Assembly (NCBI GenBank): GCA_047602055.1
Contig: JASGIG010000001.1
Span: 1,178,001-1,242,000, forward strand
Source of the DNA: JAODBQ01 sp047602055
GTDB taxonomy: Bacteria > Actinomycetota > Acidimicrobiia > Acidimicrobiales > Ilumatobacteraceae
Length of the DNA stretch: 64,000 bases
Direction of reading: 5' to 3'
Shown here: positions 11,966 to 19,857 of the stretch, one piece after another
Layout of the letters: the number at the start of each line of letters is the position of its first letter
Position numbering within the stretch: position 1 is the stretch's first letter
Program-made: the position numbers and the translations under genes
Notes under the pieces: generated by a model
The model's database searches: none
Told to the model about the DNA's origin: nothing
Seen by the model: the letters and a program-made list of their open reading frames with translations, nothing else

Positions 11966-14900
11966 CGACCACGTCCTCGTCGAGGCGCGCATCCGCCGCG
12001 AGCTGATCGAGCGGGTGATGCCGGCGATGTACTCGGCAGCGGTCCCGTTCACCGTGTCGGCGTGGGAGGTGCCGGGCGAGCCGGTCGGCGTCGACGAGGC
12101 CGCCGCGGCGGCGTACCGGCCGTTCGCCGTCGGCCAGCGCTGGAGCCGGCCATGGGGCACGACGTGGTTCCGCTTCGAGGCCGACGTGCCGCCGGCATGG
12201 GCCGGACCGCAGCTCGAAGCGGTGATCGACCTCGGCTTCCACCCCGACTCGGCCGGGTTCCAGGCGGAGGGGCTGGTGTGGGAGGACGGCGCGCCGCTGC
12301 AGGGCGTCCACCCGCGGCGCACCGGGGTGCCGCTGCCCGATGCCAAGCCGGGGCCGTTGACGTTGACGCTGGAGGCCGCGTCGAACCCGGCGTTCCCGTC
12401 GTTCGAGCCGTCGCCGCTCGGTTCGCTGGACACCGCCGGCGACGCCGCGCTGTACACGCTGCGGCGCGCCGAGCTGTGCCTGCGCGACGACGACGTCTTC
12501 GGGCTGCTGCTCGACGTCGAGGTGCTGCTCGGGTTGGTCACGGCGCTGCCGCTGAAGGAGCCGCGCCGCCAGCGGGTGCTGGCCACGCTGGCCCGGGCGT
12601 TCGACGCGCTCGACCTCGCCGACGTCGGCGCGACCGCGGCGCGAGCGCGCCGGGTGCTCGCCCCGGTGCTGGCGCTGCGGGCGCACGACGGCGCGCACCG
12701 GATCGTCGGCGTCGGCCACGCCCACATCGACACGGCCTGGCTGTGGCCATTGCGGGAGACACAGCGCAAGTGCCTGCGCACGTTCGTCTCCGCCGTGCGG
12801 CTGATGGGCGACTATCCGGAGTACCGCTTCTCGTGTTCGCAGGCCGCGCAGTACGCGTGGATCGAGACCTGCTCGCCAGCCCTGTTCGAGCGGATCACCG
12901 CGAAGGTCGCCGCCGGGCAGTGGCAGCCGGTCGGCGGGATGTGGGTCGAGGCCGACATGAACCTGCCGAGCGGCGAGAGCCTGGTGCGCCAGCTCGTCCA
13001 CGGCCAGCGCTACTTCGAATCGCGATTCGGATCCCGCTGCAGCGAGGTGTGGATCCCCGACGTGTTCGGCTACACGGCGTCGGCACCGCAGATCTTCCGC
13101 GCCGGCGGCTGCGCGCGCTTCGTCACCCAGAAGCTCAGCTGGAACAAGCAGAACCGCTTCCCGCACTCGACGTTCCGCTGGCGCGGCCTCGACGGCAGCG
13201 AGGTGCTCACCCACTTCCCGCCGGTCGACACCTACAACGCCGTGGTCTCGCCCGAGGAGATCCACTACGCCGAGGGCAACTTCCGCGAGCACGCCTGGAG
13301 CGACTGGAGCCTGATGCCGTACGGGCACGGCAACGGCGGCGGCGGGCCGACCCGGGAGATGCTGGAGCGGGCGCGGCGCGTCGCCGACCTCGACGGACTG
13401 CCGCGGGTGCAGCTCGGCACGGTGGCCGGGTTCTTCGACGCCGTCGAGGCCGAGTTGGCCGCCGGCGCGCCGGTGCCGGTGTGGGACGGCGAGCTGTACT
13501 TCGAGATGCACCGCGGCACGCTCACCAGCCAGGCGCGCACGAAGGTCGGCAACCGGCGCTGCGAGCGGCTGCTGCGTGAGGCCGAGCTGTGGTGGGCGGC
13601 GGGCGGCGACGTGCCGGCGTCGGTGACCGAGTCGTTGGACGCGGCATGGAAGGAGGTGCTGCTCCACCAGTTCCACGACATCATCCCCGGCTCGTCGATC
13701 GCCTGGGTGCACGCCGACACCGAGGCCGCGCACTCCCGCATCGCCGCGGCGCTCGAGGTGTCCATCGAGTCCGCGGCCGAGCGGATCGTGCCGGCCGGCG
13801 AGCACGTGCTCAACGCCGACCACCGCCGGCGTCGCGAGGTCGTCGTTGCGCCGACGACGGACGACACGGTCGTTGCAGTTGCAACGACCTCTCCTGGACA
13901 GGCGCTGGCGGACGGGCGGACCGCGCTCGCCGTGGAGGTCGACGGGTTCGGCATCGCCCCGCTGCGCGCCGTCGACGTCGACGTCGGCGACCGGGTGGCC
14001 GTCACGGAGCGGTCGTTCGCCAGCTCGTCGCTGGCGGTGTCATGGGACCTCGACGGCACGATCGTGTCGATCATCGACGCGCGCGCCGGGCGCGAGCTGC
14101 TCCCCGCCGGCCGGCACGTCGAGCTGGAGCTGGCCCCCGACCACCCGGTGGAGTACGACGCGTGGGACGTCGAGGCGTGGACCCCCGGCCTCGGCGCGCC
14201 GGTCGGCGGCGTCGAGTCCGTCGAGGTGATCGACGCCGGCCCGTTGCTGGCGACGCTGCGCGTCACCCGCCGCTTCGGGCGCTCGACGCTCGTCCAGGAC
14301 ACGACGCTGCGCGCCGGCAGCGCCCGCCTGGACCTGACGTTCGACGTCGACTGGCACGAGGACGAGCAGCTGCTGTCGCTCGTCGTCCCGCTCGACGTGC
14401 GCGCCCGCGAGGCGGCGTGCGACATCCAGTTCGGACACGTCATGCGGCCGACGCACCCCAGCTCGCCGTGGGACGCCGCCAAGTTCGAGGTCTGCGCGCA
14501 CCGCTTCGTCGACCTCGCCGAACCGTCGTGGGGCGTCGCCGTGCTCAACGACGGCCGCTATGGCCATGGCCTGTTCGGCGGCGGCGTGCGCGTCTCGCTG
14601 CTGCGTGCCGCCAAGTACCCGGACCCGACCGCCGACCACGGCCGCCACCGCTTCACCATCAGCGTGCTGCCGCACGGTCCCGGCCTGCACGACGTCCGCC
14701 GAGAGGCGGATGCGCTCAACCTGCCGCTGCGGATCGTCATCGGGACGGCCGACACCGTGGCGCCCGCGCCGCCCGTCGTCGCCGTCGATCACCCGGGTGT
14801 CGAGGTCAGCGCCGTGAAGCGCGCCGACGACGGCTCCGGCGACCTGATCGTCCGCCTTGCCGAGGTCTGCGGCGACCGCGTCTGCGTGGAGGTGCGCACC

Positions 14901-15029
14901 CCGGCCGGGATCGCCGCGGCGGCGCGGTGCAACGCATTGGAGGAGGCGCACTCGACCGTCGACGTCGCCGACGGCTTCGTCGACCTGACGCTGCGCCCCT
15001 TCGAGCTCGTGACGCTCCGCCTGAGCTGA
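11958..15029 (+). CDS. Alpha-mannosidase, glycoside hydrolase family 38
   Basis: A 1,023-residue GH38 enzyme, usual size for bacterial alpha-mannosidases. The zinc motif GHAHIDTAWLWPLRETQ is near residue 252-268; WIPDVFGYTASAPQI holds the nucleophile Asp near 370; HQFHDIIPGSSIAW near 570 gives another metal or active-site His. GHGNGGGGPTREM is also family-typical. The C-terminal half is a beta-sandwich with RFGRSTLVQDTTLRAGSARL. No signal peptide is visible, so it probably acts in the cytoplasm on mannosides or mannosylated oligosaccharides. It overlaps the lipase-like gene and is followed by a BAAT-like hydrolase 14 bp later. Confidence 0.95.
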   Translation: MHDDHVLVEARIRRELIERVMPAMYSAAVPFTVSAWEVPGEPVGVDEAAAAAYRPFAVGQRWSRPWGTTWFRFEADVPPAWAGPQLEAVIDLGFHPDSAGFQAEGLVWEDGAPLQGVHPRRTGVPLPDAKPGPLTLTLEAASNPAFPSFEPSPLGSLDTAGDAALYTLRRAELCLRDDDVFGLLLDVEVLLGLVTALPLKEPRRQRVLATLARAFDALDLADVGATAARARRVLAPVLALRAHDGAHRIVGVGHAHIDTAWLWPLRETQRKCLRTFVSAVRLMGDYPEYRFSCSQAAQYAWIETCSPALFERITAKVAAGQWQPVGGMWVEADMNLPSGESLVRQLVHGQRYFESRFGSRCSEVWIPDVFGYTASAPQIFRAGGCARFVTQKLSWNKQNRFPHSTFRWRGLDGSEVLTHFPPVDTYNAVVSPEEIHYAEGNFREHAWSDWSLMPYGHGNGGGGPTREMLERARRVADLDGLPRVQLGTVAGFFDAVEAELAAGAPVPVWDGELYFEMHRGTLTSQARTKVGNRRCERLLREAELWWAAGGDVPASVTESLDAAWKEVLLHQFHDIIPGSSIAWVHADTEAAHSRIAAALEVSIESAAERIVPAGEHVLNADHRRRREVVVAPTTDDTVVAVATTSPGQALADGRTALAVEVDGFGIAPLRAVDVDVGDRVAVTERSFASSSLAVSWDLDGTIVSIIDARAGRELLPAGRHVELELAPDHPVEYDAWDVEAWTPGLGAPVGGVESVEVIDAGPLLATLRVTRRFGRSTLVQDTTLRAGSARLDLTFDVDWHEDEQLLSLVVPLDVRAREAACDIQFGHVMRPTHPSSPWDAAKFEVCAHRFVDLAEPSWGVAVLNDGRYGHGLFGGGVRVSLLRAAKYPDPTADHGRHRFTISVLPHGPGLHDVRREADALNLPLRIVIGTADTVAPAPPVVAVDHPGVEVSAVKRADDGSGDLIVRLAEVCGDRVCVEVRTPAGIAAAARCNALEEAHSTVDVADGFVDLTLRPFELVTLRLS

Positions 15030-15043
15030 CGACGATGTGATCG

Positions 15044-15916
15044 ATGAGCTCCACGATCGAGGTCGACGAACCGGGTGTGGTCGGGACGTTCACCGTGCCG
15101 GAGGGTCCCGGGCCGTTTCCCGGCGTCGTCGCGCTGAGCGGGTCGGGCGGTGGCGTCCCGAGCTGGTGGGGCGATCTGCTCGCACCCCATGGGATCGCCG
15201 TGCTGGCGGCGGCGTACTTCGGCGTCGAGCCGCTGCCGGCGGCGTTGTGCGAGATCCCGGTCGAGACGGTCGCCGCCGCCGGCGAGTGGCTGCGCCGGCG
15301 ACCGGAGATCCGGGAGGGGCCGGTCGGTCTGGTGGGAGGATCCAAGGGTGCCGAACTGGCCCTGCTCGCGGCGACCGCCTTCCCCGAGCTGTTCGGCCCG
15401 GTGGCGGCCGTCGCGCCGCAGTGCGTGACGTGGTTCGGCGTCGACCTGACGGGCGGCGTCGCCGACGCCTCGGCGCGGTCGAGCTGGACCCTCGGAGGTC
15501 GACCGGTGCCGTTCGTGCCTCCGGTACCGGGCGTCGGCTTCGAGCGGACCGCGCGAGGTCTGCGCTCGGTCGGGATCTACGCGGCTGCCCTCGAACAGGC
15601 CGCTGCCATCGCCGCAGCGGCGATCCCCGTCGAGCGGGCGATCGGTCCGCTGCTGCTCCTCTCGGGCGGTGACGACGGGGCATGTCCCGCGACGTCGATG
15701 GCGCGGATGATCGTCGAGCGGATGAATGCTCACGGCCGCGGCGCCGACGTCCGCCACCGCGACTTCCCGGCATGCGGCCACGTCATCGTGCGACCATGGC
15801 CTCAGGGACAGGCACCGTCGATGCCCTTCGACAACGGCGGCACCGACGAAGCGCTCGACGCCGCGCACGACGTCGCACTGCCCGCCGTCGTGCGGCACCT
15901 GCGCGGCGGCGCCTGA
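15044..15916 (+). CDS. BAAT/acyl-CoA thioesterase-like alpha/beta hydrolase
   Basis: A 290-residue hydrolase with the C-terminal domain of bile acid-CoA:amino acid N-acyltransferase/acyl-CoA thioesterase. Motifs: VVALSGSGGGVPSWWGDLL (oxyanion loop), VGLVGGSKGAELALLAA (nucleophile Ser in G-G-S-K-G near residue 103), LLLLSGGDDGACPATSM (acidic residue) and ACGHVIVRPW (His). It follows the alpha-mannosidase by 14 bp and likely shares its transcript. Whether it is a thioesterase or another esterase is not decided by sequence. Confidence 0.8.
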   Translation: MSSTIEVDEPGVVGTFTVPEGPGPFPGVVALSGSGGGVPSWWGDLLAPHGIAVLAAAYFGVEPLPAALCEIPVETVAAAGEWLRRRPEIREGPVGLVGGSKGAELALLAATAFPELFGPVAAVAPQCVTWFGVDLTGGVADASARSSWTLGGRPVPFVPPVPGVGFERTARGLRSVGIYAAALEQAAAIAAAAIPVERAIGPLLLLSGGDDGACPATSMARMIVERMNAHGRGADVRHRDFPACGHVIVRPWPQGQAPSMPFDNGGTDEALDAAHDVALPAVVRHLRGGA

Positions 15917-15943
15917 GGGGCGGTCGGGTCGGCGCGGCGGCGT

Positions 15944-17185
15944 TCAGGCGCCGCCGGCGAGGTGGCGGATCGCCACGCTCGTGTAGACGCTGACGCCGTT
16001 GACCATCGCCTCCTCGTCGAAGTAGACGCGGTTGGAGTGGTTCGGCGCGGCGGTCGACAGGTCCCGGTCGGGCGGGGTGCCGCCGAGGAACATCATCGCC
16101 CCGGGGAGGCGCTGGATGACGTAGCTGAAGTCCTCGGCGCCCATCACCGGGTTCGGCAGGCGCAGCACGTGGTCGTCGCCGATCGCATCGGCGGCCACAC
16201 CGCCGGCGAACTCGGCGAAGCTGCCGTCGTTGACCGTCACGGGGTAGCCGTCGCTCGGGATGCGCACCTCGATCTGCGCGTCGTGGGCGGCGCCGATGCC
16301 CTCGGCGACGCGGCGGATGCCGTCGTGGATGCGCGAGCGCGTGCGCTCGCTGACGGCGCGGATGGTGCCCTCGATCTCGGCCGTCTCGGGGATGACGTTG
16401 TTCGTCGTGCCGGCGCTGATCCGGGCGACGGTGACCACGCCCGGGTCGAACACGTCGATGCGCCGCGTGACCATCGTCTGCAGGGCCTGGACGATCTCGC
16501 AGGCGACGGGGATCGGGTCGAGGGCGCGGTGCGGTTCGCTGGCGTGCCCGCCGCGCCCGGTGACCGTGATCTGCAGGCGGTCCGACGAGGCCATGATCGG
16601 GCCCTGGCGGGTGGTGACGAACCCGCTCGGCAGCGACGAGCTGATGTGCAGGGCGAACGCTCCGGTGATCGGCGACTCGGAGCCGTCGGGGCGCGGGCCG
16701 ATGTCGAGGAGACCCTCTTCGAGCATGTACTTGGCGCCGCCGTAGCCCTCCTCGCCCGGCTGGAACATGAGCAGGACGCGGCCGGGCAGGTCGGCCTGGC
16801 GGGCGCTGAGCAGGCGGGCGGCCCCGACGAGCATCGACGTGTGGGTGTCGTGACCGCAGGCGTGCATCTGCCCGTCGACCTTGGAGGCGAAGTCGAGGCC
16901 GGTGTCCTCCGGCATCGGCAGCGCGTCCATGTCGCCGCGCAGCAGGATCGTCGGGCCGGGCCGGCCGCCGTCGAGGATCGCGGCGATCCCGCTCGTCGTC
17001 TCGTGCAGGGTGATGTCGAGTGGCAGGCCTTCGAGCGCGGCGAGCACCGCCTCGCGCGTCTTCGGCAGGTCGTTGCCGACCTCCGGCCAGGCGTGCAGCT
17101 CGCGGCGCAGGCCGACCAACCCGTCGAGCAGATCGCGAGCCTCGTCGCGCACGGTCTCCAGCAAGGCCTCGGTCGTCTGCACCAT
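15944..17185 (-). CDS. M20-family amidohydrolase
   Basis: A 413-residue M20D metallohydrolase of the hippurate/IAA-amino acid hydrolase type. Metal and active-site motifs: LLRGDMDALPMPEDTGLDF, MHACGHDTHTSMLVGAA, MFQPGEEGYGGAKYM and a late NHSNRVYFDEEAM. The dimerisation domain contains VTGRGGHASEPHRALDPI. Start ATG 17185 is supported by TAGCAT 7 nt upstream. It ends convergently with the BAAT-like gene (27 bp apart). Likely removes an acyl or amino-acid group from an N-acyl amino acid or peptide. Confidence 0.9.
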   Translation of the reverse strand: MVQTTEALLETVRDEARDLLDGLVGLRRELHAWPEVGNDLPKTREAVLAALEGLPLDITLHETTSGIAAILDGGRPGPTILLRGDMDALPMPEDTGLDFASKVDGQMHACGHDTHTSMLVGAARLLSARQADLPGRVLLMFQPGEEGYGGAKYMLEEGLLDIGPRPDGSESPITGAFALHISSSLPSGFVTTRQGPIMASSDRLQITVTGRGGHASEPHRALDPIPVACEIVQALQTMVTRRIDVFDPGVVTVARISAGTTNNVIPETAEIEGTIRAVSERTRSRIHDGIRRVAEGIGAAHDAQIEVRIPSDGYPVTVNDGSFAEFAGGVAADAIGDDHVLRLPNPVMGAEDFSYVIQRLPGAMMFLGGTPPDRDLSTAAPNHSNRVYFDEEAMVNGVSVYTSVAIRHLAGGA

Positions 17186-17192
17186 GCGGGCG

Positions 17193-17198
17193 ATGCTA
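17193..17198 (-). promoter_or_regulatory. Probable leaderless -10 box (TAGCAT) of the M20 gene
   Basis: Minus-strand TAGCAT placed 7 nt before ATG 17185; no ribosome site between. Confidence 0.4.
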
Positions 17199-17250
17199 GG
17201 CACGGCGTCGTGGGCAATCCGTTCGGTGAAGCGGCGAATCGACCTCAACA

Positions 17251-17323
17251 CGCGGCGAGTGCCGAAGCGCAGCGGAGGCAGCGAGCACGGCAGGCGCAGG
17301 GAGCAGCGACGCGGCGACCGGAG
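17251..17323 (-). repeat. Dispersed repeat family B, copy 2 (inverted)
   Basis: Reverse-strand copy of the 75-bp family B element, between the divergent M20 and Nudix genes. Recognisable by CGCGGCGAGTGCCGAAGCGC and GCGAGCACGGCAGGCGC. Confidence 0.8.
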
Positions 17324-17341
17324 CACGAGCAGGTCGATGTG

Positions 17342-17809
17342 GTGAACGACGACGACGTGGTGATCGACACCGTGCCGCGGGCCGAGATGCGCCGGCGCAA
17401 CCTGCAGCATCGCTCCGTCGGCATCGCCGTGCTCGGCACCGACGGCCGGCTCCTCGTGCACCGCCGCGCCGAGGACAAGGACGTGTGGCCGGGCCGCTGG
17501 GACCTCGCCGTCGGCGGCGTGGTGAGCGCCGGCGAGGACTACGCGACCGCGGCGGTCCGCGAGGTCGGCGAGGAGCTGGGCATCCACGACGCCGTCGACC
17601 TGCGTCTGCTCGGCACCGGTCGCTACGCCGACGACGACGTCGCCGCGTTCGTCCACTGCTACGCGATCGTCCACGACGGACCGTTCCACTTCGACGACGG
17701 CGAGGTGGTCGAGGTGCGCTGGGTGGATCGTGCCGGCCTCGACGAGCTGATGGCCACGGCGACGTTCGTCCCGGACAGCATCGCCATGCTCCTCCCGTTC
17801 TTGTTCTGA
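17342..17809 (+). CDS. Nudix hydrolase
   Basis: A ~155-residue Nudix protein. The Nudix box is present: GGVVSAGEDYATAAVREVGE ending EELGI, matching the G-x5-E-x7-REUxEExGU pattern. It resembles the IDI-like/YfcD subgroup, with VLGTDGRLLVHRRAEDKDVW before the box. GTG 17342 or 17339 is the likely start; the ribosome site is weak. It hydrolyses a nucleoside-diphosphate-linked compound, substrate unknown. Its TGA abuts repeat B copy 3 directly. Confidence 0.85.
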   Translation: MNDDDVVIDTVPRAEMRRRNLQHRSVGIAVLGTDGRLLVHRRAEDKDVWPGRWDLAVGGVVSAGEDYATAAVREVGEELGIHDAVDLRLLGTGRYADDDVAAFVHCYAIVHDGPFHFDDGEVVEVRWVDRAGLDELMATATFVPDSIAMLLPFLF

Positions 17810-17884
17810 GCTTCGGTCGCGGCAGAGCCGCTCCCTGCGCCTGCCGTGCTCGCTGCCGCCGCTGCGCTTCGGCGCTCGCCGCGC
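17810..17884 (+). repeat. Dispersed repeat family B, copy 3
   Basis: Begins immediately after the Nudix stop codon, GCTTCGGTCGCGGCAGAGCC, and ends CGGCGCTCGCCGC. Same orientation as copy 1. Confidence 0.8.
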
Positions 17885-17977
17885 TGAACGTCGGTGAGCC
17901 CTTGCCGTTCATGGCGACCGAGGGTCGACAGTGTTGACGAGCGCGCCGCGGTGGCGCGCCGGTCAGGAGCAACCAGC

Positions 17978-18241
17978 ATGAGCATGTACGGCGCCAACCC
18001 CGAGCAGCTGTCGGCGCTCGGTCAGGCGATGAAGCAGCAGATCACCTCGATCGACGGCGTGGTCAACACGGTCAACGCCGCGCTCGGCGGCACGGCATGG
18101 GAGGGCCCGGCGCGCCGCCAGTTCGAGAACGACTGGAACACGACGTTCCGCAGCGCGCTGACCCGGCTGAACGAGGCGTTCGACGCGGCCGGCACGGACT
18201 GCATCAACCGCAGCAACGCGCTCCAGCAAGTGATGGGGTAG
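17978..18241 (+). CDS. WXG100 family protein (ESAT-6-like)
   Basis: An 87-residue helical hairpin protein with the motif TAWEGPARRQFENDW (W-E-G in the turn near residue 40) and a typical length for type VII secretion substrates. The ATG has CAGGAG at 17964-17969, 8 nt upstream. It stands alone among housekeeping genes, about 7 kb from the type VII-like cluster, with no export machinery beside it. I infer that it uses the EccC-type ATPase at 24.9-29.3 kb, but the sequence does not prove this. Confidence 0.88.
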   Translation: MSMYGANPEQLSALGQAMKQQITSIDGVVNTVNAALGGTAWEGPARRQFENDWNTTFRSALTRLNEAFDAAGTDCINRSNALQQVMG

Positions 18242-18266
18242 CCCCGGCCGCCGACGCAACCGTGCG

Positions 18267-18420
18267 GTGGGGGTGGTGCGGAGGGGGCGCTCCGCGATCC
18301 CCCTTCGCCGTGCGCCGACTCGCTGTGCGTGAGGCGCACTGCACGTTGGGTGCGGCCGCAGGCCGCTCCTCGAAGCTCGACCGAGATGAGCGAGCGCAGC
18401 GAGCGAATCGAGCGTCGAAA
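18267..18420 (+). repeat. Dispersed repeat family C, copy 1
   Basis: About 154 bp, from GTGGGGGTGGTGCGGAGGG through CGACTCGCTGTGCGTGAGGC to CGAAGCTCGACCGAGATGAG and GAGCGTCGAAA. Copies at 22131-22267 and, inverted, 32937-33078. Fills most of the 193 bp between the WXG100 and thiamine-binding genes. Confidence 0.85.
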
Positions 18421-18421
18421 C

Positions 18422-18427
18422 TACAGT
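18422..18427 (+). promoter_or_regulatory. Probable leaderless -10 box (TACAGT)
   Basis: TACAGT 7 nt before GTG 18435, at the very end of repeat C copy 1; supports that start codon for the thiamine-binding gene. Confidence 0.45.
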
Positions 18428-18434
18428 CGGTGCG

Positions 18435-18665
18435 GTGCTGGTGGAGTTCACGATCGAACCGTTCGTGGAAGGCCGTCCTGGTCCACACGTCACCGCAGCC
18501 ATCGCCGCCGCCGAGCAGCTCGGCGCCGTCGTCGAGTTCGGCCCGTTCGGCTCGTCGTGCGAGGTCGACGCCGAACGCGCCCCGGACGTGGTCGCCGCCA
18601 TCGTGCGCGCCGCGTTCGCCAACGGGGCGACGCACGTCAACCTCCACGCCGAGCGGGCGTCGTGA
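18435..18665 (+). CDS. Thiamine-binding (YqgV/MTH1187-type) small protein
   Basis: A 76-residue alpha/beta protein of the thiamine-binding/UPF0045 family: VEFTIEPFVEGRPGPHVTAA, then VVEFGPFGSSCEVDAE and a second helix to ATHVNLHAERAS. GTG 18435 is supported by TACAGT 7 nt upstream. GTGA at its end overlaps the start of the next gene by 4 bp, so the two are translationally coupled. Members bind thiamine-like pyrimidines; a role as intracellular sensor or carrier is inferred. Confidence 0.75.
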   Translation: MLVEFTIEPFVEGRPGPHVTAAIAAAEQLGAVVEFGPFGSSCEVDAERAPDVVAAIVRAAFANGATHVNLHAERAS

Positions 18666-19039
18666 ATCGGGTGCCGGGCAAGCTGCCGCGCCACCCTGTC
18701 GTGCTCGCCGTGCGGCCGGTGGTCGAGGCGCTCGGGGCGACGATGGTGGCCGCCGAGGACCGTGAGGCCGGCGACCTGCCGTTGCGCTGGGAGGGCGAGG
18801 TGATCGCCGCGGTGCGGATGCCGCCGCTGCACGGTGCGCTCGACCGGCTGATCGAGGCGGTCGAGCGCGAGCTCGGCGCGCCGCTGCCGTCGCTGTCGCG
18901 TGAGGACAAGCAGCGCGCCGTCCGGTTGCTCGACGAGCAGGGGGCGTTCATCCTGCGCCGCGCCGTCGAGGACGTCGCCGACGCGATGGGCGTCAGCCGG
19001 ATCACGGTGTACAACTACCTCAATGCCCTCCACCGCTGA
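18662..19039 (+). CDS. Helix-turn-helix regulator with DauR-like C-terminal domain
   Basis: A 125-residue protein. The last 60 residues, SREDKQRAVRLLDEQGAFIL then AVEDVADAMGVSRITVYNYL, match the HTH_22/DauR-type DNA-binding helix-turn-helix. The N-terminal half (VLAVRPVVEALGATMVAAED, LPLRWEGEVIAAVRMP) is a small alpha/beta ligand-type region. It overlaps the thiamine-binding gene by 4 bp. I infer a small-molecule-responsive regulator; coupling to a thiamine-binding protein makes a thiamine-related signal possible but unproven. Confidence 0.75.
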   Translation: MNRVPGKLPRHPVVLAVRPVVEALGATMVAAEDREAGDLPLRWEGEVIAAVRMPPLHGALDRLIEAVERELGAPLPSLSREDKQRAVRLLDEQGAFILRRAVEDVADAMGVSRITVYNYLNALHR

Positions 19040-19048
19040 GCCAGCCCG

Positions 19049-19747
19049 ATGTCACGCTTCGACCTGATCGCCTTCGACGCCGACGACACGCTGTGGCGCA
19101 GCGAGGACGGCTTCCGCGCCAACGAGCTGCACTTCGTCGACGTCGTCACCCCGTACGCGCCCGAGGGCGTCGACGTCAAGGCCGCACTCACGGCCACCGA
19201 GCGCAGGAACCTCCACGTGTTCGGCTACGGCGTCAAGGCGTTCGGCCTGTCGATGGTCGAGTGCGCGATCCGGGTCACCGAGGGGGCGATCCCGACGTCG
19301 GTGATCGCCGAGCTGGTCGAGCGGGCCCGTGACCAGCTACAAGAACCGGTCCGCCTGCTGCCCGAGGTGCCCGAGGTGCTCGAGGAGGTCGGCCGCCGAT
19401 ACCGGCTGGCGCTGATCACCAAGGGCGACCTCATCCACCAGACCCACAAGGTCGACGTCAGCGGCCTCGCCCACCACTTCGAGCACGTCGAGATCGTCCT
19501 CGAGAAGGACACGCCGACGTACGCCCGCCTGCTCGAGCGCTTCGACGTCGAGCCGGCGCGGTTCTGCATGGTCGGCAACAGCGTGAAGTCGGACGTCCTG
19601 CCGGTGATGGCCCTCGGCGGCCACGGCGTGCACGTTCCCTACGAGCTGCTGTGGGAGCTGGAGCACATCGACCACGACGAGCAGCTGACCGAGCTGAAGA
19701 TGCTCGCCGAGCTGCCCGCCTGGCTGGCTGCGCACGACCCGGCGTAG
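19049..19747 (+). CDS. HAD-superfamily hydrolase
   Basis: A 232-residue HAD phosphatase: motif I FDADDTLW (nucleophile Asp and acid/base Asp), motif II ALITKG, motif III Lys in VLEKD, and motif IV VGNSVKSDVLPVMALGG. The helical cap lies between motifs I and II. It follows the HTH gene by 9 bp on the same strand. Substrate unknown; the family is mostly phosphomonoesterases. Confidence 0.88.
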   Translation: MSRFDLIAFDADDTLWRSEDGFRANELHFVDVVTPYAPEGVDVKAALTATERRNLHVFGYGVKAFGLSMVECAIRVTEGAIPTSVIAELVERARDQLQEPVRLLPEVPEVLEEVGRRYRLALITKGDLIHQTHKVDVSGLAHHFEHVEIVLEKDTPTYARLLERFDVEPARFCMVGNSVKSDVLPVMALGGHGVHVPYELLWELEHIDHDEQLTELKMLAELPAWLAAHDPA

Positions 19748-19772
19748 CCGGGTCGGGTCACGCCGATTCAAG

Positions 19773-19846
19773 GCGCGGCGAGCGCCGAAGCGCAGCGGAT
19801 GCGGCGAGCACGGCAGGCGAAGGGAGGGGCTCTGCCCCGACCGGAG
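19773..19846 (-). repeat. Dispersed repeat family B, copy 4 (inverted)
   Basis: GCGCGGCGAGCGCCGAAGCG, then GCGAGCACGGCAGGCGAAGG. It fills the 110 bp between the convergent HAD and coaA genes. Confidence 0.8.
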
Positions 19847-19857
19847 CGCGAATGAGA

